Source: Nonomuraea rubra (GTDB taxonomy: Bacteria > Actinomycetota > Actinomycetes > Streptosporangiales > Streptosporangiaceae). From it: a stretch of 64,000 nucleotides of DNA. Numbering within the stretch: the first letter of the stretch is position 1; each line of letters opens with the position of its first letter. The notes beneath the pieces are model-generated. The model was not told the origin of the DNA, did no database searches, and saw only the letters and a program-made list of their open reading frames with translations. The stretch is taken from contig NZ_JACHMI010000001.1 of the NCBI RefSeq assembly GCF_014207985.1, positions 11,019,001 to 11,083,000 of the forward strand, in the 5' to 3' direction. This document shows, piece by piece, positions 8,464 through 17,695 of the stretch. A program made the translations under genes and the position numbers.

Positions 8464-9092
8464 GCCCGATCGACCGGGAGGAGGCCGCGCGCAGGGCCGC
8501 CGAGGAGCTCCTCAAGCCGGAGTACGAGAAGGAAGCGCTGTTCGACCGGATCTACCGGTACGTCACGCAGTTCCTCGGCGACCTCCTCGACGCGGCCACC
8601 GGCGGCGGCGCGACCGGCGGGATCATCGCCGCCGTGCTGATCACGCTGATCCTCCTCGGGCTGGTCGCGCTGATCGCGTGGCGGCTTCGCAAGACCGCCC
8701 GCAAGAACGCGCTCGCGCCTGGCGCGCTGTTCGGCGCGCGGGCGCTGACCGCGGCCGAGCACCGTCAGGCCGCCGAGCGCCTGGCCCAGGAGGGCCGCTG
8801 GACGCAGGCCATCCAGGAGCGGCTCCGGGCCATCGCCCGCGACCTGGAGGAACGCGCGCTGGTCGACGGCATGCCGGGCCGGACGGCCGACGAGCTGGCC
8901 GCCGAGGCGGCGGTGTCGCTGCCCGCGTTCGCGCAGGAACTCGCGGCGGCCGCCCGCTCGTTCGACGACGTGACGTACGGCGGGGTGATGGGGACACGGG
9001 AGGCGTACGAGACGATGACCGGCCTCGACGAGCGCCTGCGGCAGGCGCGCCCGGTGCCGCTCGCGGCCTCGGCCGGTGAGGGCGGGGCATGA
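8460..9092 (+). CDS. DUF4129 domain protein, single membrane helix
   Basis: 210 residues starting at a GTG that overlaps the previous stop by four bases. A short extracytoplasmic N-terminus (SPIDREEAARRAAEELLKPEY) leads to one membrane helix (GGIIAAVLITLILLGLVALIAW) and a cytoplasmic DUF4129 domain with the typical ARALTAAEHRQAAERLAQEG, then TADELAAEAA and FDDVTYGG. DUF4129 proteins accompany MoxR and DUF58 proteins, and often transglutaminases, across bacteria. They are thought to act in assembly or activation of envelope proteins, but no biochemical role is fixed. The ATGA overlap with the next gene implies translational coupling. Confidence 0.87.
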   Translation: MSPIDREEAARRAAEELLKPEYEKEALFDRIYRYVTQFLGDLLDAATGGGATGGIIAAVLITLILLGLVALIAWRLRKTARKNALAPGALFGARALTAAEHRQAAERLAQEGRWTQAIQERLRAIARDLEERALVDGMPGRTADELAAEAAVSLPAFAQELAAAARSFDDVTYGGVMGTREAYETMTGLDERLRQARPVPLAASAGEGGA

Positions 9093-10267
9093 GCGTCGCC
9101 ACCCCCCAGGCCCCTCCGGGGCAGTCCTACCCGACCTCCCCCACCGCCCGCTCCACCTGGCGGGCCGGCCGGATGATCGGGCTCCTGGGCGCCCTCGTCG
9201 TGCTCATCGCCGTCCTGGGCGTGCTGCTCGGCCCCGAGCGGGCCCCCGCGCGCTACCTCGACCCCGACGACACCTCGCTGTCCGGTTCCAAGGCGCTGGC
9301 CGAGCTGCTGCGCGACCGGGGCGTGACCGTCGACCGGGTCGACTCCGTCGAGGCCGCCGCCGCCAAGGCCGCCACGGGCAACCGGCTGCTGCTGATCACC
9401 GACACCATGTACGTCGACGAGTTCGAGCTGGCCAGGATCCCCGGCGACCGCCTGGTCGTCGGCAACGTCTTCGGCCTGCCCGCCCTGGCCCCCGGCGTGC
9501 GGCTGGAGGCGGCCGGGGTCAGGCCCCGCTCCCGCGAGCCCGAGTGCGGCCTGCCCGCCGCCACCGCCGCGGGCAGCGCCTACCTGGGCGGCGTGGCGCT
9601 GCGCGGCCCGTCGGGCGCCACCGCCTGCTACCCCGCGGACGACGGGCACACCCTGGTCAGCTTCCCGTACGCGAGCGGCGTCATCACGGTCGTCGGCGAC
9701 GGCGGCTTCATGACCAACCAGCGCCTGGCCGAGGACGGCAACGCGGCCCTGGCGCTCAACCTCATCGGCACCGGCAGGCCCGTCACCTGGCTGGTGCCAC
9801 CCGAGACGCCGCCCGCGCTCGACCTGCCCGGCGAGCGCGGCCAGTCGATGTACGACCTGATGCCGGCCAGCATCCGCTGGGCCGTCTACATGTCGATCAT
9901 CGCGGTGGGCGTGGCCGCGTTCTGGCGCGGCCGGCGGCTGGGGCCCGTGGTGGCGGAGAAGCTGCCGGTCATCGTCAGGGCGTCCGAGACCGTCGAGGGG
10001 CGCGGCCGGCTCTACCGGGCCAGGCGCGCCAGGGAACGCGCGGCCGACGCGCTGCGCGCGGGCACGATCGACCGGCTCACTCCCAGGCTGGGGCTGGCGT
10101 CCGGCGCGGGCAGGCACGAGATCGTCTCGGCGATCGCCGCCCGCACGGGGCAGGACGCGCAGCAGGTCGGCGCCGCGCTCTACGGCCCGCCACCGGTGGA
10201 CGACGCGGGGCTCGTCGGGCTGGCCGGATATCTGGACTTCATGGAGAGGCTGATCAGTGAACTCTGA
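9089..10267 (+). CDS. DUF4350 domain-containing membrane protein
   Basis: 392 residues. A first membrane helix lies at about residues 30-50 (MIGLLGALVVLIAVLGVLLG). An extracytoplasmic DUF4350 domain follows (YLDPDDTSLSGSKALAELLRDRGVTVDR at its start, GVITVVGDGGFMTNQRLAEDGNAALALNLIG near its end), which resembles a GATase-like fold. A second helix at about 265-285 (RWAVYMSIIAVGVAAFW) leads to a cytoplasmic tail. It sits in the standard actinobacterial order DUF4129-DUF4350-MoxR-DUF58. The end overlaps the MoxR gene by 11 bases. Likely a membrane partner of the MoxR ATPase; no enzymatic residues are evident. Confidence 0.87.
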   Translation: MSVATPQAPPGQSYPTSPTARSTWRAGRMIGLLGALVVLIAVLGVLLGPERAPARYLDPDDTSLSGSKALAELLRDRGVTVDRVDSVEAAAAKAATGNRLLLITDTMYVDEFELARIPGDRLVVGNVFGLPALAPGVRLEAAGVRPRSREPECGLPAATAAGSAYLGGVALRGPSGATACYPADDGHTLVSFPYASGVITVVGDGGFMTNQRLAEDGNAALALNLIGTGRPVTWLVPPETPPALDLPGERGQSMYDLMPASIRWAVYMSIIAVGVAAFWRGRRLGPVVAEKLPVIVRASETVEGRGRLYRARRARERAADALRAGTIDRLTPRLGLASGAGRHEIVSAIAARTGQDAQQVGAALYGPPPVDDAGLVGLAGYLDFMERLISEL

Positions 10268-11252
10268 CGAGACATACCGCGTGCCGACCGGCGGGCCGGC
10301 CGCCAACGGCGACTCCGCCAGGGAGGCGCTCGGCGCGCTGCGCGCCGAGGTGGCCAAGGCCGTGGTCGGGCAGGACGCGGTCGTGACGGGGCTGGTCATC
10401 GCGTTGCTGTGCAGGGGGCACGTGCTGCTCGAAGGCGTGCCCGGCGTGGCCAAGACGCTGATGGTGCGCACGCTGGCCTCGGCGCTGTCGCTGGACTTCA
10501 AGCGGGTGCAGTTCACGCCCGACCTGATGCCCGGCGACGTGACCGGGTCGTTGATCTTCGACACGAAGACCGCGGAGTTCGAGTTCCGCGAGGGGCCCGT
10601 GTTCACGAACCTGCTGCTCGCCGACGAGATCAACCGCACGCCGCCGAAGACGCAGGCGGCGCTGCTGGAGGCGATGGAGGAGCGGCAGGTCAGCGTGGAG
10701 GGCTCGGCCCGCGAGCTGCCCGACCCGTTCGTGGTGTGCGCGACGCAGAACCCCGTCGAGTACGAGGGCACCTACCAGCTCCCCGAGGCCCAGCTCGACC
10801 GGTTCCTGCTCAAGCTGACCGTGCCGCTGCCGCCGCGCGAGCAGGAGATCTCGGTGCTCGACCGGCACGCCCGCGGCTTCGACCCGCGCGACCTGTCCGA
10901 CATCAAGGCCGTCGCCTCGGCCGAGGACCTGGCCGCGGGCCGGGAGGCGGCCGCGAAGGTGCACGTGGCGCCCGAGGTGCTCGGCTACATCGTGGACGTG
11001 GCCCGCGCCACCAGGAACTCGCCGTCGCTGCAGCTCGGCGTCTCCCCGCGCGGCGCCACGGCGCTGCTGGCCGCCGCCCGGGCGTGGGCGTGGCTGTCCG
11101 GGCGGCCGTACGTCACTCCCGACGATGTCAAGGCGCTGGCCAGGCCCGCGCTGCGGCACCGCGTGCAGCTCCGGCCGGAGGCCGAGCTGGAGGGGGCGAC
11201 CGCCGACGGCCTGCTCGACGGCATCCTCGCCTCGGTCCCGGTCCCGCGTTGA
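10257..11252 (+). CDS. MoxR family AAA+ ATPase
   Basis: 331 residues. Visible motifs are Walker A GVPGVAKT, Walker B LLLADEINR, the helix-2 insert region (VTGSLIFDTKTAEFEFREGPVF), sensor 1 (ATQNP), the arginine-finger region (QLDRF) and sensor 2 (SPRGATALL). MoxR ATPases act as chaperones that mature or activate VWA-type and membrane complexes encoded beside them. Here the likely client is the DUF58/VWA-like protein just downstream. It overlaps the preceding gene by 11 bases. All nucleotide-binding residues are present, so it should be active. Confidence 0.95.
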   Translation: MNSDETYRVPTGGPAANGDSAREALGALRAEVAKAVVGQDAVVTGLVIALLCRGHVLLEGVPGVAKTLMVRTLASALSLDFKRVQFTPDLMPGDVTGSLIFDTKTAEFEFREGPVFTNLLLADEINRTPPKTQAALLEAMEERQVSVEGSARELPDPFVVCATQNPVEYEGTYQLPEAQLDRFLLKLTVPLPPREQEISVLDRHARGFDPRDLSDIKAVASAEDLAAGREAAAKVHVAPEVLGYIVDVARATRNSPSLQLGVSPRGATALLAAARAWAWLSGRPYVTPDDVKALARPALRHRVQLRPEAELEGATADGLLDGILASVPVPR

Positions 11253-11280
11253 CGGCCGCGACGGGAAGCGTGGTGCTCGA

Positions 11281-12654
11281 ATGGCTCTGACGGGACGTGC
11301 CGGGCTGGTCGCGGCGATCGGGATCGTGGTGGTGCTGTTCGCGCCGCAGCCCGGGCCCGCGCTGGCCGGGGTCTGCCTGCTGCTGGCCGCGGGGATCGTC
11401 GTGGACCTGACGTTCGCGGGTGCCGTGCGGCCGCTGCGCTTCCACCGGTCCGGCGACACGCTGGTCCGGCTCGGCCAGCAGGCCACGGTGGAGCTGGTGG
11501 TCGAGAACCCGGGCGGCAGGCGCGTACGCGGCCTGCTCAGGGACGCCTGGCCGCCCTCCGCGGGGGTGTACCCGCGGGTGGCCGCGCTGGACGTGCCCGC
11601 CGGGGAGCGCCGCAAGCTGGTCGTCTCGCTCAGCCCGACCAGGCGCGGCGACCGGTCGTCCGTGGCGATCACCGTGCGCTCGCTCGGCCCGCTGGGCCTG
11701 GCCGCCCGCCAGGGCAACCACCAGGCGCCGTGGACGGTGCGGGTGCTGCCGCCGTTCCTGTCGCGCAAGCACCTGCCCTCCCGGCTGGCCCGGCTGCGCG
11801 AGCTCGACGGCCAGCACCCGGCGCTGGTGCGCGGGCAGGGCACCGAGTTCGACTCGCTGCGCGAGTACGTGGTGGGCGACGACGTGCGCTCGATCGACTG
11901 GCGGGCCACCGCGCGCCGGCACGACGTCGTCGTACGCACCTGGCGGCCCGAGCGCGACCGCCGCGTGCTAATCGTGCTCGACACCGGCCGCACCTCGGCC
12001 GGGCGGGTCGGCGCCGCGCCGATCTACCTGGCGGGGGCCGACGCGAGCGGCGCCGGGCTGTTCCTGCGGCCCGACCCCCGGCCCGCGCCCGGCTGGCCGC
12101 GCCTGGACTGGTCGATGGACGCCGCCCTGCTGCTGGCCGCGCTGGCCGCCAGGGCCGGCGACCAGGTGGACTTCCTGGCCCACGACCGGGCCGTACGCGC
12201 CTGGGTGAGCGGGGCGTCGCGTACCGAGCTGCTGTCGTCGCTGGTCAACGTGATGGCGCCGATCGAGGCGGAGCTGGTCGAGGCCGACTCGCAGGCCATG
12301 GTGGCCGCCATCCTGTCGCGGGCCAAGCGGCGCTGCCTGGTGGTGCTGCTCACCGACCTGAACGCGGCGGCCATGGACGAGGGCCTGATGCCGGTCCTGC
12401 CGAAGCTCTCCTCGCGCCACCTGGTGCTGGTGGCTGGGGTGTCCGACCCGTCCGTCGCGGCCATGGCGGGCCGCCGCGGGTCGGTCGAGGAGGTGTACGA
12501 CGCGGCGGCGGCCGAGCAGGCCCAGCTCGGCCGCAGGCGCATCACGGCCAGGCTGCGGCGGCACGGGGTCGAGGTCGTGGACGCGCCCCCGGAGGACATC
12601 GCGCCCGCGCTCGCCGACGCGTACCTGGCGTTGAAGGCCGCGGGCCGGCTCTAG
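11281..12654 (+). CDS. DUF58 domain-containing protein (VWA-like)
   Basis: 457 residues. Two N-terminal membrane segments (GLVAAIGIVVVLFA, then PALAGVCLLLAAGIVVDLTF) precede the DUF58 signature EFDSLREYVVGDDVRSIDWRATARR. A VWA-like beta strand and loop follow (RVLIVLDTGRTSAGR), in which the metal-site pattern is D-T-G-R-T rather than DxSxS. I took the ATG at 11281, although the open frame runs upstream into the moxR gene. Its stop codon sits in the palindrome CTAG that also supplies the stop of the opposing SpoIIM-like gene, leaving no room for a terminator between them. Probable substrate of the MoxR ATPase. Confidence 0.92.
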   Translation: MALTGRAGLVAAIGIVVVLFAPQPGPALAGVCLLLAAGIVVDLTFAGAVRPLRFHRSGDTLVRLGQQATVELVVENPGGRRVRGLLRDAWPPSAGVYPRVAALDVPAGERRKLVVSLSPTRRGDRSSVAITVRSLGPLGLAARQGNHQAPWTVRVLPPFLSRKHLPSRLARLRELDGQHPALVRGQGTEFDSLREYVVGDDVRSIDWRATARRHDVVVRTWRPERDRRVLIVLDTGRTSAGRVGAAPIYLAGADASGAGLFLRPDPRPAPGWPRLDWSMDAALLLAALAARAGDQVDFLAHDRAVRAWVSGASRTELLSSLVNVMAPIEAELVEADSQAMVAAILSRAKRRCLVVLLTDLNAAAMDEGLMPVLPKLSSRHLVLVAGVSDPSVAAMAGRRGSVEEVYDAAAAEQAQLGRRRITARLRRHGVEVVDAPPEDIAPALADAYLALKAAGRL

Positions 12655-13643
12655 GCGGTCGGGGCGACGTCGGGGGCCCGTTCGATGTCGCCGGTCTCGT
12701 TCTCGCGCAGCGCCCTGCGGCCGAAGATGATCACGTACGCGAGGAAGACCGCCTCGGCGAGCACCCCGATGCCGACCCGCGCCCACGTGGGCAGCCCCGA
12801 CGGGGTCACGAACGCCTCGATCAGCCCCGACACGAACAGCACCACGACCAGCCCCATGGCCACGCTCATCACCGCGCGGCCCTGCTCGGCCAGCGCCTCG
12901 ATCCGCCTGCGCGGCCCCGGGTCGACGACCGTCCAGCCCAGGCGCAGGCCCACGGCCGCCGCCAGGAAGATGGCGGTCAGCTCCAGCAGGCCGTGCGGCA
13001 GGATCAGGCCGAAGAAGATGTCCAGCTTGTCCCTGGAGGCCATCAGGCCGCCGGAGACGGCCACGTTCTCGGCGTTGGCGTAGAGCGCGTACGGGATCGG
13101 CAGGCCCAGCACCGCCGCGTACATGATCATCTGTGCCGCCACCCACGCGTTGTTGGTCCACACGCGGCTGGCGAACGAGGCGGCCGGATGCTCGGAGTAG
13201 TAGTCGGCGAAGTCCTCCTCGACGAGCTGCGTGATCTCGTCGGGGCTGGCGATCGACGCCTGCACGTCGGGGTTGGCCGCCACCCACGCGCCCATCACCC
13301 ACCCCACCACCAGGAACGCCACCGTGACCGCCAGCCACCACCACCGCGCCCGGTAGGCCACCACGGGGAACGACACCGTGAAGAACCGCGTCACCTCGCG
13401 CCAGGCGGGGGTGTGCGCGCCGGTGACGGCGGACCTGGCCCTGGCCACCAGCGCGGACAGCCGTCCGACCAGCATCGGGTCCTTGGACGACGAGCGGACC
13501 ATGGACAGGTGCGTCGCCACCCGCTGGTACAGCTCCACCAGCTCGTCCACCTCTGCCCCGGTCAGCGAGGAGCGGTGCTTGACCAGGTGATCGAGCCGGT
13601 CCCACACGGGGCGGTGTGCTGTGACGAACGCATCGATGTCCAC
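12651..13643 (-). CDS. Stage II sporulation protein M-like membrane protein (SpoIIM)
   Basis: 330 residues with about five to six membrane segments: WWWLAVTVAFLVVGWVMGAWV, then AAQMIMYAAVLGLPIPYALY, then the glycine-rich motif FFGLILPHGLLELTAIFLAAAVGL that marks the SpoIIM family, then MSVAMGLVVVLFVSGLIEAFV. In Bacillus SpoIIM is part of the engulfment peptidoglycan machinery; actinobacterial homologues accompany MoxR/DUF58/RDD genes and their role is unknown. I chose GTG at 13643 (VDIDAFVTAHRPVWDRL), which begins at the conserved domain; a TTG at 13664 is an alternative. Its stop overlaps that of the DUF58 gene by four bases, tail to tail. It diverges from the RDD gene. Confidence 0.88.
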   Translation of the reverse strand: MDIDAFVTAHRPVWDRLDHLVKHRSSLTGAEVDELVELYQRVATHLSMVRSSSKDPMLVGRLSALVARARSAVTGAHTPAWREVTRFFTVSFPVVAYRARWWWLAVTVAFLVVGWVMGAWVAANPDVQASIASPDEITQLVEEDFADYYSEHPAASFASRVWTNNAWVAAQMIMYAAVLGLPIPYALYANAENVAVSGGLMASRDKLDIFFGLILPHGLLELTAIFLAAAVGLRLGWTVVDPGPRRRIEALAEQGRAVMSVAMGLVVVLFVSGLIEAFVTPSGLPTWARVGIGVLAEAVFLAYVIIFGRRALRENETGDIERAPDVAPTA

Positions 13644-13694
13644 CCGAACATTCTGGCCGCTCAATCACCCGGACATTGCCGTTAGGCTCCACAT

Positions 13695-14639
13695 ATGTCG
13701 GAGGTTGTGACCGGCGACGCCGTCGTCGTCGAAGTGCGGGTGGCCCAGATGCCCTCGCGGGCCCTGGCGATCGTCATCGACATGGCCGTGCAGTTCACGG
13801 TTCTGGTCGCCGCCTACGCGCTGTTAGGGGCGTTCGCGGCCATCACGGACTCCGCCATGTTCGGGGCCGTCATGATCGTCCTGGTCGTGCTGGTGCTGGT
13901 CGGCTACCCGGTGATCTTCGAGACGCTCAGCAGGGGCCGCAGCCTCGGCAAGCTGGCGCTCGGGCTCCGGGTGGTCGGCGACGACGGCAGCCCCGTGCGC
14001 TTCAGGCAGGCGCTGTTCCGCGGGCTGGCCGGGGTCCTGGAGTTCTGGATGTTCTCGGGGGCGCCGGCGCTGATCGCGTCGATGGTCTCGCAGCGGGGCA
14101 AGCGGCTCGGCGACGTGTTCGCGGGCACCATCGTGATCTCCGAGCGGGCGCCGCGCGAGTCGGGGCAGCTCATCGTCATGCCGCCGCAGCTCGCGAGCTG
14201 GGCGACCACGCTGGAGCTGTCCCAGCTGCCCGACGAGGTGGCGCAGGCCGCGCGGCAGTACCTGTCGCGCTGGCACGACCTCACGCCGCAGGTGCAGCAC
14301 GAGATGGGGGTGCGGATCGCGACCCAGGTGGCGGCCTTCGTCTCGCCGTCGGCTCCTGGCGGGGTGCCGCCGCACGCGTACCTGAGCGCCGTCCTGGCGG
14401 AGCGCCGGCGCCGCGAGCAGGCGCGGTTCGCGCAGCGCCTGGGGAACGGCCGGCCCCAGCAGGGCTCGTACCCGCAACCCGGGCCTATCCAGGCGGGGCC
14501 GTACGGGCCACCGCCACCGGCACCGTACGCGCCTGCCGGTCCGGCCCCGTACCAGCAGCAGCAGATGCCGCCGGCTCCGCCCGCACCCGCACCGGAGCCG
14601 CCGAAGGCGACTCCGGGCGGGTTCGCGCCGCCTCAGTGA
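13695..14639 (+). CDS. RDD family membrane protein with Pro-rich C-terminal tail
   Basis: 314 residues. The RDD domain occupies about 1-150: MPSRALAIVIDMAVQF (R and D of the name), membrane helices at about 25-45 and 50-75, and the GRSLGKLALGLRVV motif with GKRLGDVFAGTIV. The C-terminal 70 residues are a disordered Pro/Gln/Tyr tail (PQQGSYPQPGPIQ) similar in style to the tails of the proteins at 7186 and 36424. Divergent from the SpoIIM-like gene by about 50 bases, as in many actinobacteria. RDD proteins are putative transporters; the substrate is unknown. Confidence 0.9.
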   Translation: MSEVVTGDAVVVEVRVAQMPSRALAIVIDMAVQFTVLVAAYALLGAFAAITDSAMFGAVMIVLVVLVLVGYPVIFETLSRGRSLGKLALGLRVVGDDGSPVRFRQALFRGLAGVLEFWMFSGAPALIASMVSQRGKRLGDVFAGTIVISERAPRESGQLIVMPPQLASWATTLELSQLPDEVAQAARQYLSRWHDLTPQVQHEMGVRIATQVAAFVSPSAPGGVPPHAYLSAVLAERRRREQARFAQRLGNGRPQQGSYPQPGPIQAGPYGPPPPAPYAPAGPAPYQQQQMPPAPPAPAPEPPKATPGGFAPPQ

Positions 14640-14669
14640 GCGCGGTCACGGGGCGCGCGAGCCGTCACC

Positions 14670-16052
14670 TCAGCCGTGCCTCCGGCCGTGGTACGACTCC
14701 TGCGTCTGGGTGTTCAGCCGGTCGGTACGCACGTACCTGGCGCTGTCGGTACGCGGGTCGTTGATCTTGATGACGTCGAGGCCCTCGTGGAAGTCGGCCC
14801 CGTAGATGTAACCGTTGTAGTAGTAGGCGGACCAGATGCCACCGCCGCCGCCCGCCGCGCGGGGACCGCGGTCGAAGTAGCCGAGCTCCTTCGGGTTGGC
14901 GGCGTCGGTGAAGTCCCAGATCGACACCCCGCCCATGTACCAGGCCTGCACCATGATGTCGCGGCCCTTGACGGGGATCAGCGAGCCGTTGTGCGCGACG
15001 CAGTTCTCGCTGTCGGCCTGGTAGCGCGAGATCTTGAAGTAGCTCTTGAAGACGAGCTGCCCTCTGACGATCTCGTAGATGGCGTCCGCCCCGCGGTTCG
15101 GGCCGGTGGCCTCGTTGCAGGTCGCGCCGTTGCCGCCGCCGAGCTCGTCGGTGAAGACGACCTTCCTGGCGTCGTTGCTGAAGGTGGCCGAGTGCCAGAA
15201 CGCGAAGTTCGGGTCGGTCGTCCTGGCGGTCACCCTGGGGTTCAGCCGGTCGGAGATGTCGAACAGCACGCCGTCACCCATGCACGCGCCCGCGGCGATG
15301 TCCTTCTCGGCGTAGACGGTGATGTCGTGGCAGCCGCTGGTGGGCAGGAGCAGGCCGGGCTGGGTCTCGTTGCCGCCGTCGGGGAAGACGACCGGGGTGG
15401 CGGCGACCGCGGCGGCGGCCGGGTCACGCAGCGGCACCTTGATGATCGAGATCTTGTCGTGCGGCGGCGCGCAGTCGGGGAAGTTGTCGGCCGGCTGGTA
15501 CGACGACACGTAGATGTAGACGTTCCTGTGCCGGTCGCGGCCCTTGCCCGGCACCAGGGTCAGGGTGTGGGAGCCGCAGTTGGTCTCGACCGACTTGATG
15601 TAGCGCGGGTTGGCCTTGTCGGAGACGTCGAAGATGCGTACGCCCTCCCACGACTCCTTGATCGAGGCGCTCTGCCCCGTGCTGCTGCAGGAGTCGTTGT
15701 TGCGGGAGGAGTCCACGGCGGTGAACAGCAGGTCGCCGTAGACGCTGACGTCCATCTGGGAGCCGGGGCAGACGACGGAGCTGACCGGCCTGACGTTCCT
15801 GGGGTTGCTGATGTCGTAGATCGAGAAGCCGCCGTAGTTGCCCACGTAGGCGTAGTCGCCCTGGAAGGCGAGGTCGGTGTTGATGGTGCCGGCGATGGGG
15901 GCGGGCTTGGGGACGTTCAGCACGTGGGTCACGTTGGGGCTGGTGACCACGGTGTCGGGCGGCGGGATGTCGGCGGCCTGGGCGGGCATGCCGGTCAGGG
16001 CTAAGACGGCGGCCGCCGCGACCATGACGAGGGAACGGCGCTTCAGGGTCAC
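14670..16052 (-). CDS. Secreted LVIVD-repeat beta-propeller protein (paralogue 1)
   Basis: 460 residues with a Sec signal peptide (MTLKRRSLVM start, predicted cut after AQA26). The mature protein is built of LVIVD/YVTN-like blades: YAYVGNYGGFSIYDISNPRN, GVRIFDVSDKANPRYIKSVE, GVLFDISDRLNPRV, GVSIWDFTDAANPKELGYF and GLDVIKINDP. Conserved cysteines (VVCPG, DSCSS, TNCGSHT, SGCHDI, AGACMGDG, TCNEA, ENCVAHNG) suggest several disulphides. No catalytic motif is recognised. It is about 60% identical by eye to the next gene upstream, from which it is 82 bases away on the same strand, so it arose by tandem duplication. The family is typically called a hypothetical secreted protein. Confidence 0.85.
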   Translation of the reverse strand: MTLKRRSLVMVAAAAVLALTGMPAQAADIPPPDTVVTSPNVTHVLNVPKPAPIAGTINTDLAFQGDYAYVGNYGGFSIYDISNPRNVRPVSSVVCPGSQMDVSVYGDLLFTAVDSSRNNDSCSSTGQSASIKESWEGVRIFDVSDKANPRYIKSVETNCGSHTLTLVPGKGRDRHRNVYIYVSSYQPADNFPDCAPPHDKISIIKVPLRDPAAAAVAATPVVFPDGGNETQPGLLLPTSGCHDITVYAEKDIAAGACMGDGVLFDISDRLNPRVTARTTDPNFAFWHSATFSNDARKVVFTDELGGGNGATCNEATGPNRGADAIYEIVRGQLVFKSYFKISRYQADSENCVAHNGSLIPVKGRDIMVQAWYMGGVSIWDFTDAANPKELGYFDRGPRAAGGGGGIWSAYYYNGYIYGADFHEGLDVIKINDPRTDSARYVRTDRLNTQTQESYHGRRHG

Positions 16053-16134
16053 TCGGGATCCTCCTTGATCACGTTCGGCGAGCGTGAACGTGTACGCGGG
16101 ACAAGAGGCGGGAGCGGGAGCTCCGCCGCACGAT

Positions 16135-17532
16135 CTACCAGTGGCCGTGCCCGCGTTCGGGGTACGACGCCTGCGTCTGCGCGTTCAGCGAGCGCATCTT
16201 GACGCTGTTGGCCTGGTTCGTCCGCCAGTCGTTGATCTTCAGCACGTCCAGGCCCTGATGGAAGTCGGAGCCGTAGATGTAGCCGTTGTAGTAGTAGGCG
16301 GACCAGAAGCCGGCGAACAGCGGCCCGGCGGTGTTGTCGGGGCCGCGCTCGAAGTAGGCGATCTCCTTCGGGTTCGCGGAGTCGGTGAAGTCCACGACCG
16401 AGACGCCGCCCTGGTACCACGCCTGCACCATGATGTCGCGGCCCTTGACCGGGATGAGCGAGCCGTTGTGCGCGACGCAGTTCTCCGTGTCCGCCTGGTG
16501 CCGCGCGATCTTGAAGTAGCTCCTGAACTGGAGCCGTCCGCGCACGATGTCGTAGTAGGCGTTGGCGCCCCGGTTCGGCCCGATGGCCTCGTTGCAGGTC
16601 GCCCTGGTGCCGCCGCCGAGCTCGTCGGTGAAGATCACCTTGGTGCCGTCGTTGTTGAACGTGGCCGAGTGCCAGAACGCGAAGTTCACCTCGTCCCGCA
16701 CGGTCGCGGTGACCCTGGGCCGCTCGGGGTCCCGGATGTCGAACAGGACACCGTCACCGATGCAGGCGCCCGCGGCGATGCCCTTCTCGGGGTAGGCCGT
16801 GATGTCGTGGCAGCCCGTCGTGGTCGACTTGCCGTCCGGATAGGGCAGCGGCACGCCGGGGAACCCGCCGTCGGGGAACAGGTTGGGCGTGGCGATGACC
16901 GTGGCGGCCTGCGGGTTCCTCAGCGGCACCTTGATGATGGAGATGAGGTCGTGCGGCGGCCGGCAGTCCGGATAGGTGTCTCTCGGGCCGTAGGAGGAGA
17001 CGTAGACGTAGACGTTCTCCCTGCGGCGGTCGGGCACCAGCGTGTGCGTGTGCGAGCCGCAGGCGGTCTCGATGGCCTTGACGTAGCGCGGGTTGGCCTT
17101 GTCGGAGACGTCGAAGATGCGGATGCCCTCCCACGACTCCTTGATCGTGGCACTCTGCTCGGCGCTGCTGCAGGCATCGCCGTCACGGGCGTAGTCGACG
17201 GAGCCGAACAGGAGGTCGCCGTAGACGGACACGTCCATCTGGCCACCGGGGCAGACGACGGCGCTGACCAGCGAGGCTTTCTTGGGGTTCCTGATGTCGT
17301 AGACGGAGAAGCCGTCATAGTTGCCTATGTAGGCGTAATCGCCCTGGAAGGCCATGTCCGTGTTGATGTTGGCCAGGGCCTGGGGCTTGGGCACGTTGGT
17401 GACGTGCTTGATGTTCGGACTCATGACGATCTCGCCAGGAGCCGGGATGTCCGCTGCCTGGACGGGTGCCGTGACACCCACCAGCGCCACGAACGCCGCC
17501 GCCAGGATGAGGGCTCTGCGGGGGGTTAACAC
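16135..17532 (-). CDS. Secreted LVIVD-repeat beta-propeller protein (paralogue 2)
   Basis: 465 residues, start GTG at 17532 with AGGAGG seven bases upstream. The Sec signal peptide (LTPRRALILAAAFVALVGV) is predicted to be cut after VQA26, the same length as in the neighbouring paralogue. Blades are again visible: YAYIGNYDGFSVYDIRNPKK, GIRIFDVSDKANPRYVKAIE, GVLFDIRDPERPRV, GVSVVDFTDSANPKEIAYF and GLDVLKINDW, with the same cysteine set. Both proteins end in a short His/Arg/Gly motif (here PERGHGHW). It is transcribed divergently from the DUF305 lipoprotein gene across an AT-richer 160-base promoter region. The two secreted paralogues and the lipoprotein may form a surface complex; this is inference. 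Confidence 0.85.
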   Translation of the reverse strand: MLTPRRALILAAAFVALVGVTAPVQAADIPAPGEIVMSPNIKHVTNVPKPQALANINTDMAFQGDYAYIGNYDGFSVYDIRNPKKASLVSAVVCPGGQMDVSVYGDLLFGSVDYARDGDACSSAEQSATIKESWEGIRIFDVSDKANPRYVKAIETACGSHTHTLVPDRRRENVYVYVSSYGPRDTYPDCRPPHDLISIIKVPLRNPQAATVIATPNLFPDGGFPGVPLPYPDGKSTTTGCHDITAYPEKGIAAGACIGDGVLFDIRDPERPRVTATVRDEVNFAFWHSATFNNDGTKVIFTDELGGGTRATCNEAIGPNRGANAYYDIVRGRLQFRSYFKIARHQADTENCVAHNGSLIPVKGRDIMVQAWYQGGVSVVDFTDSANPKEIAYFERGPDNTAGPLFAGFWSAYYYNGYIYGSDFHQGLDVLKINDWRTNQANSVKMRSLNAQTQASYPERGHGHW

Positions 17533-17695
17533 TGAACCTCCTATAAAGGGGGCATAAATCTACGCAATCCTCACCCCTTCCGGCCTCGCCGACCAGCGTC
17601 CAACATGTCAAATTTTGTTGCGTTTCGACCTCTTTCATTTAGTACGGTTTTCACCTAGAGTGCGCATGCTGTACCCCGTTCAGTCAGGAGGCTGA

